DNA from: Phylloscopus collybita
Lineage: Eukaryota; Chordata; Aves; Passeriformes; Phylloscopidae
NCBI GenBank assembly: GCA_027886175.1
Contig: JAJNNQ010000028.1
Location: forward strand, 2,313,001-2,377,000
Direction: 5' to 3'
DNA length: 64,000 nt
Shown: piece after piece, positions 11,633 through 24,900 of the stretch
Layout of the letters: each line of letters starts with the position of its first letter
Position numbering within the stretch: the stretch's first letter is position 1
The notes under the pieces: generated by a model
Database searches by the model: none
Told to the model about the DNA's origin: nothing
What the model saw: the letters and a program-made list of their open reading frames with translations, nothing else
Program-made: the position numbers and the translations under genes

Positions 11633-13300
11633 CCCGCCCGGTGCCGGGGCCGGTGCCGCCGCCTTTATCCGCACCGGGGGAGGCGGGGGCGCCCCCGCCC
11701 GCGGCGCCCCCTGTCGGTACCGGGCGGGATGGCCCCGCGGGCACCGGGAGGAGCCCCCCCAAAACTGCCCCCCCACCCCACCCTGTTTCCCCCGCGCTCC
11801 GCCCACCCCGTGAGACCCCCCCCGCCCCCGGTACCGGGAGCCCGCCCCGCCGGCAGCAGCCCGCGATCTCCGGGGACACGTGGGGACAACCGGGGATAAG
11901 CGGGGACAAAGGGATCAGGCGACGTGGGGACATTGGGATGTGGGGACTTGGGGACAAAGGGATCTGGGAAAGCGGGGAGAGCGGGATACCGGGCCATGGG
12001 ACCGTGGGAACCCGGGAACAAAGGGAGCTGTGGCCATCGGGACGCAGCGACAACGGGAGCTGGGGACGTGAGGATGCGGGGACTTGGGGACACGGGGACT
12101 TGGGGACACTTGAGGCCACGGGGCCGGCCGGACAGGTGGCTGCCCCGTCTGTCTTTGTGCCGGTGCCGCACATCCGGGGCGCAGCACAACCGCGCCGGGA
12201 CGGCGCTTCCTCCGGCAAACCGCAGCCGGCTGGCACCGCGGGCCCGGGGAGCCACCGGGGCAGGGCTCGGGGTCCCCGGGGGAGCCACCCGGGGCACGGC
12301 CCGGGGTCCCCGGGGGAGCCACCCGGGGCACGGCCCGGGGGTCCCCGGGAAGCCACCGGGGGCACGGCCCGGGGTCCCGGGGGAGCCACCCGGGGCACGG
12401 CCCGGGGTCCCCGGGGGAGCCACCCGGGGCACGGCCCGGGGTCCCCAGGGAGCCACACGGGGCACGGCCCGGGGGTCCCCGGGAAGCCACCGGGGGCACG
12501 GCCCGGGGTCCCCGGGGAGCCACCCGGGGCAGGGCGCCACGCTTTTCCTCCAGCCGGCCCCCCCCGGGAGCTGGAAGGGGCTGGAGCTGCCGTCCCCAGG
12601 AACGCTGCGGGGAACACAGGGTGGGTCCCTGGCCGGGATGGGGCCCCGCAGGTGGTGGGGGGGACACACGGAGGAGGAGCCAGCGCGGGGCCGGGAAGGC
12701 CGAGGCTGTTGCCTGAAGTCTGGGAGGAGCAGTGGAGGCCCGGCCTCGCTGGGTGCCTCGGGGTGAGCCCCGGAGGCCAGGACAGGGGGGTGTGGGTGAA
12801 CCCCCCCCCCCCCCAAACACGGGGAGGGTCCCAGGAGTGGCAGTGGGGGGTCTCCTCGCCCACCTCCTCATACATGGGCCCCCCCCCTCTCAGCCCCTAG
12901 GGGAGCCCAAATACACCCCAATTCACCCCAAATAACCCCACAACCCCCGCAACATCCCAACCTCTCACTACCCCCCTCCCCACCACATCCTCCACCCTTC
13001 CCAGCCCCCCCAAAATAACAACAACCCCACGGACCCCCCCAAACCCCCCCTTCTCCAGCGATGCCCGGAGCCTCTTTCCCAGCCTTGGAGGGGTCTCGCT
13101 CCCCTCTCCCCGATCTCCATCGCCCCCAAAAAGTCCCCCAAGGCCGGCCGGTCCCCGCTGGCACCCCGCACCCCAAGATGGCCCCGGCCGCGCCACTTCC
13201 TGCCCGCGCCGCCCCTTCCCTTCCCTTCCCTTCCCTTCCCTTCCCTTCCCTCCCCGTCCCTCGGCGGCGCAGCAAACAGCCAGAGGCCAATTCTCCGTGT
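11633..13300. other. Intergenic DNA between the mucin-like gene and JUND, with GC-rich arrays
   Basis: The mucin-like gene promoter should lie just right of 11632; a TTTATCCGC stretch at about 11664-11672 is a weak AT-containing core candidate on the minus strand. About 11875-12120 holds GGGGAC-rich degenerate repeats. About 12240-12540 holds roughly nine units of ~31 bp (GGAGCCACCCGGGGCACGG type). About 13211-13250 is a (CCCTT)n microsatellite. No coding exon was found. Confidence 0.6.
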
Positions 13301-14029
13301 GGCGGGGTTTTACTGGGACCTGACTGGAATGTGTGGGGCACCGAGGGGCCCCGGGGAAGCGGCCCGAGCCCCTCTTCTTCTCAGTCCGTGCCCGGCCGGG
13401 AAAGCTTCTCCCCCCCCCCCGCCCCGGCTTCTCCCTCCCCGCAGCGCCGTGCTCGGTGCCCGGGGCGTGCTCGGTGCTCGGCGTCCGGAGCCGGTCCTGG
13501 TCCTCCCCTCAGACCCCCTCAGTCTGTGTCCGGGGAGATGGAGAGGGGGGGCGATCATCGCTCTTATTCCTCCCCTCGGGACCTTTCGGTCGGCGCCCGG
13601 GGCGGGCAGGGCGCTCCCCCCCGAGTCGCTGCCCGGGGCAAGGCGGGCGCTTCCCCCGCTCCTCCCAGTCCGTGCCCGGGACCCCTCGGTCCGTGCCCGG
13701 AGCAGGGCGGGCACTCCCCCCGCACCCCTCGGTCCGTGCCCGGGGAGGGGTGAGCGCTCCCCCCCGGTTCCCCTCGGTCCGTGTCCGGGACCCCTCGGTC
13801 CGTTCCCGGGGCGGGGTGGGCGCTCCCCCCCGGTTCCCCTCGGTCCGTTCCCGGGGCGGGGCGGGCGCTCCCCCCCGGTTCCCCTCGGTCCGTGCCCGGG
13901 GCGGGGTGGGCGCTCCCCCCCGGTTCCCCTCGGTCCGTGCCCGGGGCGGGGTGGGCGCTCCCCCCGCGCTTCCCTGGGTCCTTGCCCGGGACCCCTCGGT
14001 CCGTGCCCGGGCTCGGGCCCTCCCCGGGG
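13301..14029 (-). other. JUND: JUND 3' UTR with ~45-bp GC minisatellite
   Basis: Probable JUND 3' UTR. At about 13765-13975 there are five or so units of ~45 bp (CGGTCCGTGCCCGGGGCGGG plus CGCTCCCCCC). No canonical AATAAA is seen; a variant AGTAAA (minus, 13308-13313) is a possible poly(A) signal. Extent is inferred. Confidence 0.55.
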
Positions 14030-15870
<1,841 letters not shown>

Positions 15871-16356
15871 CCAAACTGTCCCTGGCATGGGCACCGGCCA
15901 CCAGCACCGGTACCGGCGTGGCCGCTGGGCACCGACTCAGGCACTGGTACCGGGCCCTGGCACCGAGCCGGATCCCGGCTGTAAAAAGGGCGCGACAAAG
16001 AAATAAATAAACAAACACACCGGGCCCGGCACCGGCACCGGGCACAGCCCGGCCACCCCCGGTGTGGGACAGACCGGGACAAGCCACGGGCTCCACCCGC
16101 AGTGCCCGGGCAGAGCCGGGTTTGTGCGGCCCGTACCCCGCTGGGGACAGAGCCCCCGTCCCTGCGTGTCCCCCCCTTGTCACCGCCGTGTCCCGGTGGC
16201 ACCGGGGTTTCCCCGGTGAACGGGGCTGCCCCGGGGAGGTGGCGGGGCGGGGGAGGGTAACACCAGCACCGGGCCGGTCACTCCGGGCAGAGGCAGAGCA
16301 CGATGAGCCCGGTGCAGGCGGCACCGGGGAAGGAGTTAACGGCGGTGGCGGTGGCG

Positions 16357-16421
16357 GACGTCACGGCCGGCCAAGCCCGCGGGCGGCTGAGGGGGCGGAT
16401 CGGCGTCAGCGCTTGACGTCA
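16357..16421. promoter_or_regulatory. Pair of CRE-type sites in a distal CpG island
   Basis: GGACGTCAC (about 16356-16364) and a perfect TGACGTCA (16414-16421), about 1.2 kb upstream of the JUND TATA box inside a second CpG-rich block (about 16000-16720). It may be a distal JUND enhancer or an unrecognised start site. Inference from motifs only. Confidence 0.4.
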
Positions 16422-16559
16422 CCGGCGCGGGGGGAGCCAGCCCCGGTGGCCGACGATCCCCCCCCAGCACCGGGCAGGATGCGGCCCCCGCGCCGCCGAG
16501 ACCCCGGGTACACGCGGGGCCCCGGCCGGCGGGGCGGGTGACGCTGAGCCGGCGCTAAT

Positions 16560-18677
16560 TGCGGCCAGATGCTTTCCCGGCCGGCGCTAATGAGAGCGAT
16601 AAATCAGCGGTGTCAGCACCGGGGGCCTTGGGGGGGGACTCGGGGGATCCCCCCGCTGCCCCGCGCCTCCGGTTCTCCCGGAGCTCCCGGGCCGGTGTGT
16701 CCGTCCTGCCCACAGCCGGCGGGGACGGCGTGGCACGGCACGGGGTGTGGGGACAGCATGGCACGGCCCTGGCGTCGGGGGACACGAGTGACAGCCAGGA
16801 CAAGGCTGGGGCAGCGTAGTGCTGGCACTGGGGAAACTGAGGCACGAGGGGAACGACCGGGATCCACCCCCACCCCCACCCCCCCCCCCCCACAGCACCC
16901 AACAGCTGCTGTTCGTTAAATCCCAAAGAAACGCAAAGTTTGTTAAATCTCAGCTCAAGCAGAGCCGACCCAGCTCCGTGTCCCCTGCTGTCGCCGGTGT
17001 GGTGACCCAGCGCCGGTGTCCCGGGGGCTCAGCAGCTCCCAGGGGAAGGCTCCGTTCCGCCTCCCCGCTCCAAACCCCTCATTACGGGCGCGGCCGGACC
17101 GGCAGGTTCAGACTTTCCATCCCGACCAAACCCGGCCGGCGAGCGACAGGGACCGGGGCGGGAGGTAAAAAAAAAAAAAAAACCAAAAAACCTCCCGTTC
17201 CCCCCTGCCCCGAGCCCTCTGGGGGGACCGGGGACACACACACACACCCACACCTTGGGCACGGCCACCTGCGCCCCGCGGGCACCGGGGGTCCCCGCAG
17301 GTGCTCGCCCAGCGGAACCGGCAGAACCAGCTTTGGCTGGCGGGGCGGCTTCCAGCGCTTCCACGGAGGATCCAGCCGGGCCCGGGGCCTCCCGGGAGGA
17401 GCGGCTGGCCGCTGGCCGGGGACACGAGCCATCAGCTCCGGCCGGGGACAACCCCGCCCAAGGGTCGCAGCATCCCCGGGGGGGGCTCGTCCTGCTGGGT
17501 GTCCCCCCCCGCAGCTGCTCCCAGCCTGTCACCGCTGCTGTGTCCCCAAAAGCAAGAACCCAATGCCCGCAGCGAGCTTCATTTTCCTAATGAGCGTTTA
17601 ATGAGGGGCGTGAATCAGCGGCCCCTTCCGCCGGGGCAGAGCCGGGGGGAGGTGGCCGTGCGGGGAGTTGGTGGCAGTGCCACTGTCCCCACGGCGGGGT
17701 GGTGGCTTCAAGCTGCTGTTCCACTGAGTGACAGTGCCCTGTCACCTGCCAGCAGGGCTGGATTCACCCTGGATAAGGGTTTGGGATGAGCCGGACGGCG
17801 GGGAGCCTCCAGCAAGGCCACCAGAGCATCCTCACGGCTCCTCCCGACAGTGCCACCAGCTCGGTGACACCAGAGGTGCCCGATCCTGCTCCTTGGACGC
17901 TGAGAACACGGGCTGGACACCACAAGGATGTACCCCCCAACATTCCCTGGAAAAGGGAACCAGCAGGGTTTGCACCCCGGGGTTTGCACCCTGGGCAGGG
18001 GGAAGCTGCCCTCTTAGTCATTGCCACAGGCAGGGAGAGAGGAACCGAGCCGGGAAAACAAGAAGTCACAGCTGCCACCAGCTCCCTGTCCCCAAACCTG
18101 CCCTGTCCCCGAGGAACCACCCCACCCCGGGGCCTCCGACAATCAAAAACAAGAATTCGAAAAAAAAAAAAAAAAAAAAAAGAAAAAAGAAAAAGAGAGA
18201 AAGAAAACAGATTTAAAAAGGAAAAAGGAGGTGGAGGAGGGTTTGACGTGTATTTTTAGTTGCTTAGCACAGCCCTGAAATATTTCGGCAGCCACTCCCT
18301 CCGCGTCGCTGGTGTGTAACTATTCCTGTGCTGCCTCCTCGGCCAGGCTCAGAAGTTCTGAGTCACCGCGGGGCGCTCAGAGCAGAGACACAAACCCGCG
18401 CCTGGCCGGGGCTGCCACCAAAACCAAAATATCCCGGGAAGGGTTTTCCAGGGTGGCCTTTGCTGGGTCTTTCCGTGCAGGACGCGTCGGCTCTGCCAGG
18501 CTCTGCACCCACCCACGCCGCCAGCCACGCTCAGACCTTTTTTTTCTTTTTTTTTTTTCTTTTTTTTTTCCTTTTTTTTTTTTTTTTTTTTTCTTTTATC
18601 TTGCCCCTCCCTGTTTTTAATTTTTTTTTTTTTAAACCTCCCTGCGCTGCCACGGAGCAGTGACAGCCCTAGACACA

Positions 18678-18712
<35 letters not shown>

Positions 18713-20285
18713 GGAGGTGGGGAGGACAGAAAAGCCCAAAGTGACAGCTGAGTGCCCTTCCACGGTGCCATCTGCCACCCAGCTGCCCTTTTGTGGGGAG
18801 GGAAGTGGGACAAAAATATTCCTGCAGAGGTGGAAAATGGAGTTGGGGGGGGGAAGAAGCAGGCAGGGAAGGCTGCTGAAGCCCGCGGTGTGTAATTAAA
18901 CAAACGCAGAACTTAACGAGCTCCATCACCTGACCCCCAGAGCCTGGCCAGGAGATAAGGAGCACTCAGAGGACTCTACCCTCGAGCTGGAGCCAAAGGT
19001 CCCATTGTGTTGCAGTCGCAGGATTTTTTTTTTTTTTTTTCTTTTTCCTCCTGCCAGCAAAGACCTGAAATCCCAGCAGGGCTGGAGCTGATTTCCCTTC
19101 CCAGCAGGGAAAGCCAGAGCACAGGGAGCCTCCGTGGCTGGAGGGGATCCCAAGGGAGGGGGGAGCAGGTCGGGAAGGGAAAGTGTCTGACACAGCCTGG
19201 GCTTTGTTAGAAATGCCAGGGGAGTTTTCCAGGAGGGAGGACACATCATCCCATCCATCCATCCATCATCCATCCATCCATCCATCCATCCCTCCATCCA
19301 TCCCTCCATCCATCCCTCCATCCATCCATCCCTCCATCCATCCATCATCCATCCATCCATCCATCCATCCATCCCTCCATCCCTCCATCCCTCCATCCAT
19401 CCACCCATCCATCATCCATCCGTCATCCATCCATCCCTGTCCATCCATCCATCCCTGTCCATCCATCCCTCCATCCATCCCTGTCCATCCATCCATCCCT
19501 GTCCATCCATCCCTCCATCCATCCCTGTCCATCCATCCATCCCTGTCCATCCATCCATCCATCCCTGTCCATCCATCCATCCCTGTCCATCCATCCATCC
19601 CTGTCCATCCCTCCATCCATCCATCATCCACCCATCCCTCCATCCATCCCTCCATCCATCCCTGTCCATCCATCCCTCCATCCATCCCTCCATCCCTCCA
19701 TCCCTCCATCCATCCCTCCATCCCCCCATCCATCCATCCATCCATCCATCCCTCCATCCCTCCATCCATCCCTCCATCCACCCATCCCTCCATCCCTCCA
19801 TCCATCCCTCCATCCCTCCATCCATCCATCCCTCCATCCCTCCATCCATCCCTCCATCCCTCCATCCACCCATCCATCCCTCCATCCACCCATCCCTCCA
19901 TCCCTCCACCCATCCCTCCATCCCTCCATCCATCCCTCCATCCCTCCATCCCTCCATCCATCCATCCATCCATCCATCCACCCATCCATCCCTCCATCCA
20001 ACCCTCCACCCATCCATCCATCCCTCCATCCCTCCATCCCTCCATCCCTCCATCCATCCCTCCATCCATCCATCCATCCACCCATCCCTGTCCATCCCTC
20101 CCTCCCCTGGCCTTGGCTCCCTGGGATGAGCAGGGAGTGCTGCTCAGAGCACACACACGTGTGGCCGATGGGCTGGACACGGAGCACTGAGGGATTTATC
20201 CCCGATCCCAGGGCTCAGGGAAGGGCTCAGGGTCGGGCAGGGCCCAGCAGCATCACAGAGGGAGGAGGCTGGAGGAGGCTGGAGG
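16560..20285. other. Intergenic DNA between JUND and LSM4, rich in simple repeats
   Basis: No coding exon was found. It holds poly(A) or poly(T) tracts at about 17167-17181, 18159-18215, 18538-18597, 18619-18633, 18681-18711 and 19024-19040. It also holds a pair of similar AT-containing motifs (16587 and 17599) and the long CCAT/CCCT array listed separately. Open frames through these tracts are low-complexity artefacts. Confidence 0.6.
19246..20105. repeat. ~860-bp (CCAT)n/(CCCT)n tetranucleotide array
   Basis: Almost pure CCATCCAT/CCCTCCAT with interspersed CCCTGTCCATC blocks around 19435-19610. All four-base phases give long Ile-His-Pro-Ser or Met-Asp-Gly-Trp frames, which are not genes. 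Confidence 0.97.
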
Positions 20286-20286
20286 T

Positions 20287-20292
20287 TTTATT
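20287..20292 (-). terminator. LSM4: Probable LSM4 poly(A) signal
   Basis: AATAAA on the minus strand, about 1.6 kb past the LSM4 stop. It is the first clean canonical signal that is not inside a poly(A/T) tract, so the 3' UTR would run about 20270-21920. Confidence 0.5.
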
Positions 20293-21346
20293 CTCACTCA
20301 CCACTGCGCCCACTGCTCTACAAACATTAAAAAAATAAAGTCTATAAAAGCAGGTTCTTGGCTCCTCTCCGGTACAGCGGCGAGGGCAGAGGCTCCAGTG
20401 TGAGAACCAGTTGTACAAACCCCCCCAAAAACCTGCCCAGAACAAGTCACAATATCAAATTTTCCCTCCCAAAATTCAGCTCTTTCATCCATCCAGGGCA
20501 CACCCAGAGCTGTTTCTTCCCCCCCCTCCGTGCCCTGGTGCTGGAGCTCAGCTGGGATCAGCCAGGATATTCTGGATTTTTGCTCATGGGATGGAAGACT
20601 GGAGCAACCTGACCTGGGAATTCCCAGCAGGTTTTTGTTTTGTTTTGTTTTTTCTGAACCTACACAGGCTGGCCTGTGTCCCCAAGGGAAGATAATTGGT
20701 GGCTGGGGAAGGAAGTGACAGGTACAGCCAAGTGAGGTCAATCACCAGGTGCTGGAAGAAAATTAGGTTGAGAAATATCGTCAGGAGTTCAGGACTCGGT
20801 GTCACAGCAGAAGGGAGAGAGTTTTCAAAGCAAGGAAGGGTGGAGGGGAGGGGGGGAAATAAATCCATGTAAATCAACTCAAGTTGCTTTTCAAAATTAA
20901 AAAAAAAAAAAAAAAATTAGAATTAAAATTCCCCCCATGAGGAATAAGGGGCGCACCAGCCTCATGCCAAAAAAAAAAAAAATACACAACGCAGAAAAAA
21001 AAAAAAAACAAAAAACCCAAGCCTGTTCCTTTGAAGGAAATTTCTAATCTGAAGTCAAATTAACAATGAACTAATTGGGAAACGCTCGTTTGTCACTTGG
21101 GAACAAGCCTTGAAGGGCAATGTTCATCCCTCCTTTAAGCCACTGGAGAAACAGACCTGACCAGCCAGGAGAAGAAAAGCAATAGTCTAAAAGTGCTTTG
21201 TTGTTTTTTTTTTTTAAAAAAAAAAACAAACCCTCAAACCTTTAGGACTATTCGTATACAGACACAACATCCTCAAGCTGAGTGTTTTTTAAACCAAAAC
21301 ACATCTGTTACAAACAAAACGAGTTTCCCCAGTTTTCAAGTATTTA

Positions 21347-21377
<31 letters not shown>

Positions 21378-21920
21378 AAGAAAAGAATCCAAGCAATCCA
21401 GAAAGCGTTTGCCTTATTAAAAAAAAAAAAAAAAAAAAAAAAACCAAGAAAGAAAAAAATCCAAGCAATCCAGAAAGCGTTTGCCTTATTAAAAAAAAGA
21501 AAAAAAAACCAAAACCAAAAAACAAGAAAGAAAAGAATCCAAGCAATCCAGAAAGCATTTGCCTTCGTCCTGGTACCTCTGAATGGGAAAATATTTTAAA
21601 TTAAACCTGGCGAGCCTGAAAAATTCCCTGTCAGGAGAAGGCAGAACCTCGGTCCTTAATTGTGAACATAATTTAAAAAAAAAAAAAAAAAAAATTTCCA
21701 ATGATTTACCAACTACAAGGAGGTGAGAACTCCACCAGATTAAAGAGTGATGGGCTTCCAAAGGAACATGATTTGGGCTCTGATCCTGATGGGAGAGCGG
21801 GAAAGGGTGAACGTTTTTTTTGGGGGTTTTTTGTTTTTTTTTCTTTTTTTTTGGACACGTGGCAACCCCTGAGGTGACAAAAACCCCAACCTTGTCCCCC
21901 TGGCCCAGGTGCAGAAGGTC
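20293..21920 (-). other. LSM4: Probable LSM4 3' UTR / 3' flank
   Basis: Mostly unique AT-rich sequence. About 21345-21570 holds three copies of a ~70-bp unit (AATCCAAGCAATCCAGAAAG plus GTTTGCCTTATT and an A-tract). Several A-runs occur at 20899-21010 and 21672-21693. No coding exon was found. Assignment to LSM4 is by adjacency and the downstream AATAAA. Confidence 0.5.
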
Positions 21921-24900
21921 TCACTGCTTGGCCGATTGCCTGCCTGGCTTTTTTTCCTGCTGGCCTCTTCCACTGCCTGGAATTCCTCGGCCCCGGCCAC
22001 CGAACACACCTGTGGGGCAGAAAGGAAAAAGAGGGAACAGCATCCCTGTAAGCTCAGAGCTTCACTTATCCCACTTTTTTACCCCAAAAAACCCTGCTGA
22101 TTTTTGGGTCTCAGGAGCAGAAATGTGATTTTTTGACTTCTCCTTTTCCAGTCTCAGGCTTTATTTAGGAGGTGTGCACAAACTCAGCCTCTGCTCCTCC
22201 TCTCAGCAGGATGCCAGGCTGGTGATTAATGTTAAATCTCGTGGCAAAACTGAGGTTTCTTCCCCAAAAAAATGACCAGGGAAGCAACAGATTTAAAAAT
22301 CAAGGTGGGTAAGGTGTCCCCTGAGAGCTGGGAGGGCAAGGCAAAAATTGGAGAGAGCAGTGCTTGGGCTCTGGAGAGGGCATAGGATTTGGATTTGGGA
22401 GGTTGCAGTGAGGTGAGCATCCTCACAGCCCCAAAACCACAGGAGCCCAGCCCTCGGATTCATCCCCCAAATTCCAGGTTTTACCCCAAAAACCCTGCTG
22501 ATTTTTGGGTCTCGGGAGCAGAAATGTGACTTTTTGACTTCTCCTTTTCCAGTCTCAGGCTTTATTTAGGAGGTGTGCACAAACTCATCCCATCCTCCTC
22601 CTCCTCTCAGCAGGATCCCCCTGGTGTGCCAGGCTGGTGATTAATGTTAAATCTCGTGGCAAAACTGAGGTTTCTTCCCAAAAAAAAGGGACCAGGGAAG
22701 CAACAGATTTAAAAATCGAGGTGAGAGCTGGGAGGGCAAGGCAAAAATTGGAGAGAGCAGTGCTTGGGCTCTGGAGAGGGCACAGGATTTGGATTTGGGA
22801 GGTTGCAGTGAGGTGAGCATCCTCAGCCCCAAAATCACAGGAGCCCAGCCCTCGGATTCATCCCCCAAATTCCATGAATTTAAAGGGATGTGGCTCCACC
22901 CTGCTGCACAAAAGGCAGAATCCAAGCAGCGGGCACAAGAGCTTCTGGAGAGGAAGGAGACGTGCCCAAAGCAAAGAGGCAAAAAAATATAAAAATTAAA
23001 TTTATAATTTAAAAATATGTATATTTATATATTTAATATATAATTATATAATATATATTATATAAATATAAATATATATGTAATATAATTAATATATTTA
23101 ATTAATATATTTAAAAATATAATTTAAAAAATATCAAATATAAATTTAAATAAAAATATATAAAATTATTCCCCAACTCTGCAGTGGCTTGGGATTTGCT
23201 CCTCCCGGAGCAAAAGTTTGGGGATTTCTGAGTTTGGCAAGGAAGAAGTCAAAGGAGGAGGATTTACCAGTGTCAGAAACAATAATCCTTTCAACTGTGA
23301 GCACAATTACAGCTTTCCCTCCTGCCCGTTGGCCTCCCAACAAAATTGTCCTGCTTTTATTTCTTTTTTATTTTTTTTTTTTTTTTTCTCTCTCCTTTTC
23401 CCTCCTCCCCTTGGTAATGAGAGCCAAACCTTTGAGCTAATTAGCAAATGCCAAAGAAGCTTCCCCTTGAAAATATTCCATCAGCAAATGGAGGCTGGAA
23501 ACACGGAAAAGAGCAGGAGCTCCACCTCGGAGCTCAGCCCTGCTCCTCTCTCAGGAGGTGGGCACTGCCATGGCAGGGAGAAAAAAGAACCAAAAAACCA
23601 AAAAAAACCACGCAAAAAACCCCAAAAACAAAACAAAACAAAAACACCAAAACAAACAAACAAACAAAAAACAAAAAACAAAAAAAACCACCCCAAAATA
23701 TCAAAAAAACCTCCAAAAAACCAAAAACAAACAAAAAAAACCCAACCCGACAAAAAAAACCCACAGAAAAAAAAAATTTAAAACAACCCAAAAAACCCCC
23801 CCAAAAAACCAACAAAAAACCAAAAGCAAAAGAAACAAACAAAAAAAACCAAAAAACAAAAAAACCCACCCCAAAATATATATTAAAAAAACCAAAAAAA
23901 CCCACAAAAAACCCCACAGAAAAAAAATTTAAAAAAAAAACAAAAAAAACCAACAAAAAACCAAAACCAAAAGAAACAAACAAAAAAAACCCAAAAACAA
24001 AAAAACACCCTAAAATATATATATATAAAAAACAAACCAAAACAAAAAAAAAAACCAAAAAAACCCACCAAAAAACCCCACAGAAAAAAAAATTAAAAAA
24101 AAACCCCAAAAAAACCCAAAAAAACCAAAACCAAAAGAAACACACAAAAAAAGCAAAAACAAAAAAACCCACCCCAAAATATATATAAAAAAAAAAAAAA
24201 ACCAAAAAAAAACCCCACAAAAAAACCCACAGAAAAAAAATTTAAAAAAAAAACCCCAAAAAAACCCCCAAAAAACAACAAATAAACCAAAACCAAAAGA
24301 AACACACAAAAAAACCCCAAAAACAAAAACAAAAAACCACCCCAAAATATATAAAAAAAACCAAAAAAACCCACAAAAAACCCCACAGAAAAAAAAATTT
24401 AAAAAAAACCAAAAAAAACCAACAAAAAACCAAAACCAAAAGAAACACACAAAAAAAACCAAAAACAAAAAAACCACCCTAAAATATATATATATATTAA
24501 AAAAAACCAAAAAAACCCCAAAAAAACCCACCAAAAAACCCCACAGAAAAAAAAAAAATTAAAAAAAAACCAAAAAAACCCCCCAAAAAAACCAACAAAA
24601 AACCAAACCCAAAAGAAACACACAAAAAAAGCAAAAACAAAAAAACCCCACCCCAAAATATTAAAAAAAAAACCCAAAAAAAAACCACAAAAAACCCCAC
24701 AGAAAAAAAAAATTTAAAAAAAAACCCAAAAAAACCCAAAAAAACCAACAAAAAACCAAACCCAAAAGAAACACACAAAACAAAAACAAAAAAAAACCCA
24801 CCCCAAAATATATATATATAAAAAAAAAAACACAAAAAAAACCCCACAAAAAACCCCACAGAAAAAAAAATTAAAAAAAAAAAACCCAAAAAAACCCCCA

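Noticed and set aside
9210..11813. 867-residue plus-strand open frame
   Set aside because: It is antisense to the mucin-like gene and its intron, driven by the VNTR and GC-rich composition, with no domain or splice support.
19183..20190. Long Ile-His-Pro-Ser and Met-Asp-Gly-Trp frames
   Set aside because: Pure translation of the CCAT/CCCT tetranucleotide array.
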